Part shown: in pieces, positions 1-4,863 of the stretch | Position numbering within the stretch: position 1 is the first letter of the stretch | Layout of the letters: each line of letters begins with the position of its first letter | Assembly (NCBI GenBank): GCA_016234975.1 | Contig: JACRND010000146.1 | Coordinates: 1-6,174, forward strand | Direction: 5' to 3' | DNA length: 6,174 bases | Origin: Nitrosarchaeum sp. | GTDB lineage: Archaea; Thermoproteota; Nitrososphaeria; Nitrososphaerales; Nitrosopumilaceae | Translations under genes and position numbers: made by a program | Notes under the pieces: generated by a model | Told to the model about the DNA's origin: nothing | What the model saw: the letters and a program-made list of their open reading frames with translations, nothing else | Database searches by the model: none

Positions 1-82
1 AAGCATTTCCAGATGCAAGTGGACTTGTAAGTAGAATAGTTGCTATCGCTGCAAACAAAAAAAGATCGGTTTTATTTGTCAT
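1..82 (-). CDS. Exported protein, N-terminal fragment (signal peptide only)
   Basis: Reading leftward from an ATG at 82, 27 codons are open to the window edge. The peptide starts MTNKTDLFLF, continues with a hydrophobic stretch (residues 7-19, rich in L, F, A, I) and then reads TSPLASGNA. A short polar start with one lysine, a hydrophobic core and a small-residue region around residues 22-27 is the layout of a Sec signal peptide, and this style is common in secreted and surface proteins of Nitrosopumilus-like archaea. The rest of the protein lies outside the window, so its function cannot be stated. No clear Shine-Dalgarno site is seen before the ATG; an AT-rich element around 104-112 on the minus strand is only a weak TATA candidate. 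The 13-bp tandem repeat begins about 80 bases upstream. The signal-peptide reading is fairly sure; whether the protein is secreted, lipid-linked or S-layer-like is unknown. Confidence 0.62.
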   Translation of the reverse strand, partial: MTNKTDLFLFAAIATILLTSPLASGNA

Positions 83-161
83 TGAAAAAACAAAATTATC
101 ATAACAATTAAGGATCACTAAGCTAAGATCAGTCATTACATTTTAGAAAGACAGAATATTG

Positions 162-247
162 GATGAAATATGATGATGAAATATGATGATGAAATATGAT
201 GATGAAATATGATGATGAAATATGATGATGAAATATGATGATGAAAT
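162..247. repeat. Perfect 13-bp tandem repeat, about 6.6 copies
   Basis: The unit ATGAAATATGATG is repeated head to tail six times without a mismatch from 163 to 240, followed by a partial copy (ATGAAAT, 241-247) and preceded by one matching G at 162. The flanks are unrelated. Because 13 is not a multiple of three, all plus-strand frames meet TGA stops, while the minus strand has no stop codon in any frame within the array. No start codon leads into it, so it is judged non-coding. The array lies between the exported-protein gene (start at 82) and the end of the metallophosphoesterase gene. Identical copies suggest recent expansion by replication slippage or conservation as a binding array; the sequence alone does not say which. 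Confidence 0.95.
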
Positions 248-482
248 CAGAGTAACTACAAATGAATTGATGGTAATGTTTTAAAAAAACTAATTGAAGA
301 TAATATGTTCAAATAATTTTAAACACATGACAATACAGTATGAAGGTTTTATCCGAGATAATTTTGTAATTGTTTGATAAATTATTCAGATTGTAAAAAG
401 CCTGTTTGACTTTATTCGCGCTAGAAACCATCTAAAATTAGGCAATAATATAACGAAATTCAGATATTTTTTGTAAATAAAT
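248..482. other. Non-coding AT-rich spacer with one doubtful small ORF
   Basis: With the repeat and the upstream part of the exported gene, this forms a stretch of about 400 bases (83-482) without a recognised gene. No tRNA, box C/D or clear hairpin terminator is seen. The only open frame of note runs leftward from an ATG at 431 to a TGA at 309-311 (40 codons, starting MVSSANKVKQ). It is rich in N, I and K as expected from the base composition. A TATA-like element (GTTATATTATT on the minus strand, 444-454) lies too close to that ATG for normal archaeal spacing, so the frame is not called as a gene. On the plus strand only peptides of about 16 codons occur. Confidence 0.5.
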
Positions 483-1235
483 TCATTCGTCGCCAAACTG
501 GTGATAATTAGTCACAATATCGTCAAGTGCCATTCTTTTTCCGCCTACAATTTTTAGATCTACACTGACAGATTTATTTGAGATGGTAATGATGTTGTAT
601 GTATTTTCAAACAGTCCTCTAACTCTTTCCGATGTCGCAGTTCCAGCATTTACTACCATGAGTTTTCCAAAATTCCATTCCCACGGTCGATGTTTATGGC
701 CACATAAAACAAGATCAACCCCAGTATCCAATATTGTCCGTAGAACATCTCCTGCATCAATGACAGTTAATTGATCAGAACCAGTATCTGGAATCGCTAT
801 AAGGTGATGATGCATTGCCAAGATCTTTATTTTGTCTTTGTATTTTTTCATGGTTCTCTCTAACCACAGGTTTTCACGATACCCCACCTCACCTTCATTT
901 CTATCTGGACGTGCAGTTCCAAGTGTCACCAAGACTACCTCGTCATTTAATTCATTTATTGCTTCAAATGGAAAAAATTTTTTAAATAATAAATAACCAG
1001 TGTTTCGGTAATCGTGATTCCCACTAATTGTAAGAATTTTTTTTGTGTTAAATTTTGTTAATAGTCTCTTGCATTCTTCATATTCTTGCATTAGCCCCTC
1101 ATTTGTCAAGTCACCGGTGACAACTATTACATCAGGATTAAGTTGGTTCACTTCATCTACGAGTTGATCAAATTTATCTTGAAGAAATTGAGAACCGACA
1201 TGAAGATCAGATATCTGTACGATTAACATTTTCAT
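483..1235 (-). CDS. Calcineurin-like metallophosphoesterase (Icc/CpdA-like)
   Basis: This is a cytoplasmic metal-dependent phosphoesterase of about 250 residues. The five family motifs appear in order: D10-x-H12 (ISDLHVG), G41-D42 (TGDLTNEG), G72-N-H-D75, the histidine run H142-H144 (AMHHHL) and G179-H-x-H182. These ligate the two-metal centre. The order and the HHH motif resemble Icc/CpdA-type cyclic-nucleotide phosphodiesterases, but the substrate cannot be read from sequence, and archaeal members may act on other phosphodiesters or nucleotides. The frame stays open upstream to 1328, but that extension (starting MKCLLFNSTL) would overlay the promoter region and precedes the natural first beta strand. 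I therefore start at 1235 (MKMLIVQISD), with the ATG at 1229 as an equally possible start. No Shine-Dalgarno site is seen. It is divergent from the dehydrogenase gene and appears to be transcribed alone. Confidence 0.88.
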   Translation of the reverse strand: MKMLIVQISDLHVGSQFLQDKFDQLVDEVNQLNPDVIVVTGDLTNEGLMQEYEECKRLLTKFNTKKILTISGNHDYRNTGYLLFKKFFPFEAINELNDEVVLVTLGTARPDRNEGEVGYRENLWLERTMKKYKDKIKILAMHHHLIAIPDTGSDQLTVIDAGDVLRTILDTGVDLVLCGHKHRPWEWNFGKLMVVNAGTATSERVRGLFENTYNIITISNKSVSVDLKIVGGKRMALDDIVTNYHQFGDE

Positions 1236-1253
1236 TATTTCAGTCAAATCATC

Positions 1254-1260
1254 TAATAAA
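1254..1260 (-). promoter_or_regulatory. Putative TATA box for the metallophosphoesterase
   Basis: On the minus strand this reads TTTATTA. Its centre is 22 bases before the ATG at 1235 and 28 before the ATG at 1229, which fits a leaderless or near-leaderless archaeal transcript and slightly favours the 1229 start. A second AT element (CTATAG, 1267-1272) lies nearby. The call rests on spacing and composition only. Confidence 0.4.
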
Positions 1261-1308
1261 CTATCTCTATAGAAAATATGTGCAAAAAATTCTAAAATCA
1301 AGGTAGAA

Positions 1309-1317
1309 TTAAATAAT
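1309..1317 (+). promoter_or_regulatory. Putative TATA box for the dehydrogenase
   Basis: TTAAATAAT is centred about 28 bases before the TTG start at 1341, preceded by a purine-rich AGAA that could serve as a TFB recognition element. The spacing predicts a transcript beginning at or just before the start codon, and no Shine-Dalgarno site is present, so a leaderless mRNA is likely. It is about 50 bases from the opposing TATA candidate. Confidence 0.45.
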
Positions 1318-1340
1318 AAGCACTTCAAAATCTCGCAGTT

Positions 1341-2372
1341 TTGAGCAAAAAAGCTGCAGTGATGAAAGGGGATGGAATAGGCCCCGAAGTTGTAGATTCC
1401 ATGCTTAGAGTTTTAAAAGAATGCAATTCGCAATTAGAAATAATTCTCTGTGATGCAGGCTCTGAGCAATGGGATAGAAATGGAAGAAAAGACAAATCAT
1501 ACATCCCTGATACAACGATGAAGATTCTGGAGGAGTCTGATGCATGTTTTAAAGGACCCACAACAACAATACCGGTACCAGATGCTCCAAGAAGTGTAGC
1601 TGTAACATTACGTCAAAAATTTGAATTATACTCTAACATCAGACCAACTAAAACATATGACAGATTGACTCCAAATAAAAAATTAGATTGTGTGTGTTTT
1701 AGAGAAGCTACTGAAGGTCTTTACACAGGTGTGGAAGTAAAGATTACAGATGATGCGGCAATTGCAATTAGAAAGATTACCAGACAAGGCTGTAGAAGAT
1801 TTATGAATTCTGCAGTGAGTTGGGCAAACAAATACAAAATGAAAAAAATGGTTGCAGTTACTAAGAGAAACATCCTAAAACAAACAGACGGCATATTTTG
1901 GGAGGAAGTACAAAATGCGGTTAAAGGCACAGACATTGCATTATCAGAAATGTACATTGACAATATGGCTCAGCAAATGATAGTTGCTCCAGAACAATTC
2001 AACGGAGCAGTTCTGGTAAGCACAAATTTGTTTATGGATATAATATCAGAATTAGCATCAGGATTAGTAGGATCAATCGGATTAATCTATTCTGCAAACA
2101 TGGGAGATGATTTTGCAATGTTTGAAGCAGCACATGGAAGTGCTCCACAGTTTGCAGGACAGAACAAAGTAAATCCAACCGCAACTGTTCTTTCAGGAGC
2201 TTGGATGGCAGAATATCTAGGAGAAACAGAGATTAGAAATGCAATTTTTGCTGCAACAGAGCAAGTAATCAATGAGGGAAAAACAGTAACATGGGACATT
2301 GGAGGCAATGCCAGCACAACACAAATGACTGATGCCATAATTAGATATGCAAAAGAAAAACTACGAAAATAA
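1341..2372 (+). CDS. Isocitrate/isopropylmalate-family decarboxylating dehydrogenase
   Basis: This 343-residue enzyme belongs to the beta-decarboxylating NAD(P)-dependent hydroxyacid dehydrogenases, which act as metal-dependent soluble homodimers. Seen in order: KGDGIGPEVV (9-18), the substrate loop R84-S85 ... R91-Q-K ... N99-I-R101-P, catalytic Y128 (EGLYTG), K175 (TKRNILK), D207 (YIDNMAQQ), N229-D233 (TNLFMDIISE) and the nucleotide loop AAHGSAPQFAGQ (263-274). S85 followed by an arginine/glutamine pair (RQ) matches isocitrate dehydrogenase better than isopropylmalate dehydrogenase, so a TCA-cycle role is the best guess; homoisocitrate- or isopropylmalate-type activity is not excluded. The length fits the short class (about 340), not the long 410-residue bacterial NADP type. 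The start is TTG: the in-frame stop at 1317-1319 leaves no ATG or GTG before it, and starting at GTG 1359 would cut the first beta strand. Unusual residues are E237, A87, Q270 and F271. Confidence 0.88.
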   Translation: MSKKAAVMKGDGIGPEVVDSMLRVLKECNSQLEIILCDAGSEQWDRNGRKDKSYIPDTTMKILEESDACFKGPTTTIPVPDAPRSVAVTLRQKFELYSNIRPTKTYDRLTPNKKLDCVCFREATEGLYTGVEVKITDDAAIAIRKITRQGCRRFMNSAVSWANKYKMKKMVAVTKRNILKQTDGIFWEEVQNAVKGTDIALSEMYIDNMAQQMIVAPEQFNGAVLVSTNLFMDIISELASGLVGSIGLIYSANMGDDFAMFEAAHGSAPQFAGQNKVNPTATVLSGAWMAEYLGETEIRNAIFAATEQVINEGKTVTWDIGGNASTTQMTDAIIRYAKEKLRK

Positions 2373-2374
2373 AA
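2351..2374 (-). terminator. T-rich terminator-like tract for the L21e operon
   Basis: Just past the stop codon of the Mtq2-like gene (2382-2384), the minus strand carries four T runs (2371-2374, 2366-2369, 2356-2360, 2351-2354). Archaeal RNA polymerase terminates at oligo-T tracts without needing a hairpin. The tract overlaps the last codons (K/R-rich) of the convergent dehydrogenase gene, so termination would take place inside that gene. The lysine codons alone could also explain the composition. Confidence 0.35.
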
Positions 2375-2381
2375 TTAGTTT

Positions 2382-2927
2382 CTACTTGTCTCGGATAGCC
2401 TCAACTAGGATTAATTCTTCAAAAAACATCTTCTTTTTTGCAAGAATTAGGGGACTAAGACCTAATTTTTGTGCGTAGTCCATTAGTTTTTGATAGTCAG
2501 AAAGAGACGAAGTTACAAAAAGGAACTTGCCTCCTATTTTGATATTTTTGTAAATTGAATCAAATATTTTTTTAGGAATTTCAAATCCATCTTTTCCTCC
2601 GTCGGTGGTAGCATCCAAGATTTCATCTGTTGCAAGATATGGAAGATTGCAAACTACTAGATCAAATTCTAATTTAAGCGCATCAGAGCCATTGCAACAA
2701 ACCAAATTTTTTGTACTGTATGTCTGATTTTTCAATACAACAAAATTAATGTCGGTTCCAACAACAAAGGTAAAATTTTCAGACAATAGTTTTGTAAGGT
2801 ATCCAGAACCGCTTCCAACATCTAGAGCAGAAAGCCCTTTCTCTTTTTCAATATAATCAGCAATGAAAAAGGTATCTTCAGCTGGAGAATATTCCTCATC
2901 TCTTAAGAATTTCTTTTGCAAGATCAA
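2382..2927 (-). CDS. HemK2/Mtq2-type protein-glutamine methyltransferase
   Basis: This is a 181-residue Rossmann-fold SAM methyltransferase. The N-terminal EYSPAEDTFFIADYI (12-26) is characteristic of the Mtq2/HemK2 group. Motif I is LDVGSGSGYL (35-44), an acidic D59 follows the second strand, and the catalytic motif is NLPY (94-97) where most relatives have NPPY. Known members methylate the GGQ glutamine of the class-1 release factor (aRF1/eRF1) with Trm112 as partner; that target is inferred here. The small size without an extra N-terminal helical domain separates it from bacterial PrmC. The frame must start at a TTG: an in-frame TAA at 2928-2930 lies directly before the TTG at 2927, and another TTG is at 2921. 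The gene overlaps rsmA by 32 bases (or 26), which implies translational coupling, and is the last gene of the operon. Confidence 0.85.
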   Translation of the reverse strand: MILQKKFLRDEEYSPAEDTFFIADYIEKEKGLSALDVGSGSGYLTKLLSENFTFVVGTDINFVVLKNQTYSTKNLVCCNGSDALKLEFDLVVCNLPYLATDEILDATTDGGKDGFEIPKKIFDSIYKNIKIGGKFLFVTSSLSDYQKLMDYAQKLGLSPLILAKKKMFFEELILVEAIRDK

Positions 2928-3603
2928 TTATTTCATCGCCTGAGAGGTCATCTAGTCGCTTCTCTATTACGGTTTCTTTTCCAAACTGCTTAAAGATATT
3001 TTGGATTGTTTTTCGTCGATATGAGAACATTTTGTTTATTACATGAATTAGATCTTTTTGAAGAGTGTTTTTTTTAATAATTTTAAGAACTACAGAGTCA
3101 ACCTTTGGGGGCGGAGAAAAATTGTTCTTTCCCACATCTAGAAATTTTTCAATCTCAAAAGCATAATTTGCAATAATGCTAACAGATTTTCTGCTTTTTG
3201 CAGATTTCGTAAGTAGTTTTTCTGCAAATTCTTTTTGCACCATAATTATACCGTGAGAAAAAGGAGTGTTTGCAAGCCATTCTATTGCTTCTTTGCTTTT
3301 TGAGTAAGGAAGATTGGATACAAAAATTGAAAACACATCTTGTTTTTTGAATCCATCACCAATCTCTATTGATAGATTATCAATGTTAGAGAAACGAGAT
3401 TTTGCCTTTTCATACAATTCCTTGTCTGCATCTATGGAAATCACTTTTTTTGCATTTTCGCACAATAACGGAGTCAAAATACCCAATCCCGTACCTAACT
3501 CAAAGACCACGTCATTTTTGCTAATTTTAGCCTCAGAAACAATTGATTTTGCTATTGTATGTGAGGTTAGAAAGTGTTGGCCCAGTCTTTTTCGTTTAAT
3601 CAT
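2896..3603 (-). CDS. rsmA: 16S rRNA (adenine-N6,N6)-dimethyltransferase RsmA/KsgA
   Basis: RsmA/KsgA/Dim1 dimethylates the two adjacent adenines in the 3' terminal loop (helix 45) of 16S rRNA late in small-subunit assembly, using SAM. The 235-residue protein shows LGQHFL (7-12), SAM motif I FELGTGLGILT (34-44), acidic D58, IGDGF (81-85), catalytic NLPY (97-100), VQKEFAEKL (122-130), the FSPPPKVDS loop (162-170) and the C-terminal YRRKT (195-199). All expected residues are present. It is somewhat shorter than bacterial KsgA (about 270) but normal for archaea. Its ATG overlaps the stop of the DUF655 gene as ATGA (3600-3603), and no Shine-Dalgarno site is visible, so it probably depends on coupled translation. 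Its 3' end overlaps the Mtq2-like gene. Confidence 0.95.
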   Translation of the reverse strand: MIKRKRLGQHFLTSHTIAKSIVSEAKISKNDVVFELGTGLGILTPLLCENAKKVISIDADKELYEKAKSRFSNIDNLSIEIGDGFKKQDVFSIFVSNLPYSKSKEAIEWLANTPFSHGIIMVQKEFAEKLLTKSAKSRKSVSIIANYAFEIEKFLDVGKNNFSPPPKVDSVVLKIIKKNTLQKDLIHVINKMFSYRRKTIQNIFKQFGKETVIEKRLDDLSGDEIIDLAKEILKR

Positions 3604-4166
3604 TTTTTGACAAAGAGATTCATCCTACTTTCACCAGTAATCTCATCCATGATTCTCTCTGAAATATGCTTGACTGGTTCTTTGAATCCTACTCTTTCCT
3701 GTAAATCGGCATAACTTTGAAATTTTTTCTTTTCTCTTTCTTCTAACATTATTTTCATGTATGTTTTTCCGATTCCCGGAATCAATTCAAGCGCGTGTAT
3801 TCTCGGTGTTAGTGGTCTTGCATTGTTAAGATAATCTACAAATCTTGTCTCATTGTGAGTTACAATATTTTCAACAACCCCATGTAGTTCACTTTGAGCC
3901 GATGATGAGATTTGTTCATACTCCAACTTTCCTAAAACAGAAAGAACTTTGGTTCTTCCTTCTTTTCCAATGTAGATTCTTTCTCCAACATCAAATGCTG
4001 AATTTGGAACACCAAGGACTTCTAAGAGGGTCAATCTATCCTCTCCAATTGCAGTAATAATAATTCCATCACGTCCACGTACTGTAGAGGATTTTCCACG
4101 TGGATTGAAATCTAAAACGTATGCGTATTCCTCATACTTTCTAGGTGGGGATTGTGCCCTGTGCAA
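3600..4166 (-). CDS. DUF655 family protein (putative RNA-binding)
   Basis: This 188-residue protein belongs to DUF655, an archaeal family with no proven function. The N-terminal half (about 13-85) starts YEEYAYVLDF and is rich in beta strands, ending in a segment with DVGERIYIGKE, suggestive of an OB- or barrel-like nucleic-acid-binding fold. The C-terminal half contains a helix-hairpin-helix: LELIPGIGKTYM (127-138) followed by EEREKKKFQSYADLQERVG (142-160), as in non-specific DNA/RNA-binding HhH pairs. Many K and R residues support nucleic-acid binding. The start is TTG at 4166, backed by an AAGGAG site nine bases upstream. It lies 20 bases after rpoF and overlaps rsmA by 4 bases. The position between an RNA polymerase subunit and an rRNA methyltransferase suggests a job in rRNA or translation; this is inference. 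Confidence 0.9.
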   Translation of the reverse strand: MHRAQSPPRKYEEYAYVLDFNPRGKSSTVRGRDGIIITAIGEDRLTLLEVLGVPNSAFDVGERIYIGKEGRTKVLSVLGKLEYEQISSSAQSELHGVVENIVTHNETRFVDYLNNARPLTPRIHALELIPGIGKTYMKIMLEEREKKKFQSYADLQERVGFKEPVKHISERIMDEITGESRMNLFVKK

Positions 4167-4175
4167 AATAAATTT

Positions 4176-4181
4176 CTCCTT
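4176..4181 (-). promoter_or_regulatory. Shine-Dalgarno site of the DUF655 gene
   Basis: The minus strand reads AAGGAG, nine bases before the TTG at 4166. It is the strongest ribosome binding site in the window. It decides the unusual TTG start, since the frame is open further upstream into rpoF. Confidence 0.7.
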
Positions 4182-4186
4182 GAAAC

Positions 4187-4513
4187 TTAAGAATGCCCCT
4201 TGATGATTTTGAGCATTTTTTCTAAAGTTTCAGCAAGAATAAGTTTTTTCCAACCAAATGTGAATGAACGTAGTTCAGCTAAGCTTGTTGGTCTGATATT
4301 TACAATTTCAACTGCCTCTTCTTCTGTTAACTCACAATCTTTCATCAGTTGTTTTTTCATTTCTTTAGCATCTTTAGGATCAATTTTTACAAATTTTGAA
4401 ACATAATCATATGTCCAACGCTGAATTTGATCCATTTCTTCAACATCAACTTTACCTAAAATCTCTTTAACTTCTGAAAGAGAAATGCTTTGTTTCTTTT
4501 TTACCTCTTCCAT
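4187..4513 (-). CDS. rpoF: DNA-directed RNA polymerase subunit F (Rpo4, Rpb4-like)
   Basis: Subunit F pairs with subunit E (Rpb7-like) to form the stalk of archaeal RNA polymerase, which contacts emerging RNA and helps open-complex formation. The protein has 108 residues, the usual size. The N-terminal part (SISLSEVKEIL, 9-19) would form the tip contact with subunit E. The HRDC-like helical part follows: MKKQLMKDCELTEEEAVEI (52-70), then VNIRPTSLAELRS (71-83), a hallmark of archaeal Rpb4. It is in the operon two bases after the L21e stop and 20 bases before DUF655. The rpl21e-rpoF-DUF655 order is widely conserved in archaea. No unusual features. Confidence 0.94.
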   Translation of the reverse strand: MEEVKKKQSISLSEVKEILGKVDVEEMDQIQRWTYDYVSKFVKIDPKDAKEMKKQLMKDCELTEEEAVEIVNIRPTSLAELRSFTFGWKKLILAETLEKMLKIIKGHS

Positions 4514-4515
4514 GA

Positions 4516-4815
4516 TTATACACCGAATGGTTTGATATGATCTAGTCTAGTGATTAAGGTTTTTGTTTTATTTCCTAATTTTACATCAAGTGTAATAGCA
4601 CGTCTACCAACCTCTGTTACTATACCCACTTTTCCATGGTAACGTCTGTGTGGTAATCCTTTGTGCTGTCTAGGATCGATAATGACAAGTGCTTGTTCAC
4701 CTTCATGGTATTCTCGAAGTAGGAAAGACACGCCTCTAGGAGCAGTCTTAGTCATTACAGCTCTTGCTTTGTGCTTAAATCCGTGTGAACGACCATGGGA
4801 TTTCTTAGTTGCCAT
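4516..4815 (-). CDS. rpl21e: 50S ribosomal protein L21e
   Basis: L21e is a large-subunit protein found in archaea and eukaryotes but not bacteria. The 99 residues begin MATKKSHGRSHGFKHKAR, a basic rRNA-binding extension with the usual S-H-G signature. An SH3-like barrel follows: EGEQALVIIDPRQHKGLPHR (38-57), YHGKVGIVTEVGRRAITL (59-76), and a strand near the end with LITRLDHIKPFGV (87-99). These are the expected family blocks and the length is typical. It is the first gene of the five-gene leftward operon, with a TATA box placed for an almost leaderless message. It is separated from rlmN by 48 bases. Confidence 0.96.
   Translation of the reverse strand: MATKKSHGRSHGFKHKARAVMTKTAPRGVSFLLREYHEGEQALVIIDPRQHKGLPHRRYHGKVGIVTEVGRRAITLDVKLGNKTKTLITRLDHIKPFGV
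4521..4524 (-). promoter_or_regulatory. Shine-Dalgarno site of rpoF
   Basis: GGTG on the minus strand is seven bases before the rpoF ATG and matches the GGTG(A) core that pairs with the archaeal 16S rRNA 3' end. It lies within the last codons of the L21e gene (Gly-Val), so rpoF initiation is tied to L21e translation. Confidence 0.5.
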
Positions 4816-4840
4816 ATCTGAGTAGATTCCCTAATGACCC

Positions 4841-4848
4841 TATTTTAA
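4841..4848 (-). promoter_or_regulatory. Putative TATA box of the L21e operon
   Basis: The minus strand reads TTAAAATA from 4848 to 4841, preceded by purine-rich AAAGTG as a possible TFB element. Its centre is about 29 bases before the L21e ATG, so transcription should start only a few bases before the start codon. It begins inside the short 48-base gap after rlmN, which indicates that the ribosomal operon has its own promoter and is not only read through from rlmN. Confidence 0.6.
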
Positions 4849-4863
4849 CACTTTCTAGTTTGG

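Noticed and set aside
162..247. Repeat units contain ATGATGA, which matches box C (RUGAUGA) of archaeal C/D guide RNAs.
   Set aside because: No box D (CTGA) occurs in the array, and no guide-length spacers separate the motifs; the match follows from the repeat unit itself.
162..247. Tandem repeat as a CRISPR array or plasmid-type origin iterons.
   Set aside because: Units are contiguous without spacers, far too short for CRISPR, and no replication initiator gene is nearby.
327..377. Plus-strand 16-codon frame (MTIQYEGFIR...) in the spacer.
   Set aside because: Too short, without ribosome site or convincing promoter, and expected by chance in this composition.
583..774. Plus-strand open frame of 63 codons.
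   Set aside because: It lies antisense to the phosphoesterase active-site region, has no promoter or ribosome site, and no family resemblance.
1236..1328. N-terminal extension of the metallophosphoesterase to an ATG at 1328.
   Set aside because: The extension precedes the family's first strand, is low in protein-like pattern and would cover the divergent promoter region.
1721..2338. Two minus-strand open frames (1721-1963 and 2087-2338) and one at 1325-1561 opposite the dehydrogenase.
   Set aside because: The dehydrogenase reading frame is continuous with all family motifs; the opposing frames are antisense shadows without start signals.
3314..4406. Plus-strand open frames opposite rsmA, DUF655 and rpoF (3314-3610, 3845-4057, 4200-4406).
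   Set aside because: They are antisense to well-recognised genes with conserved motifs and show no recognisable domain.
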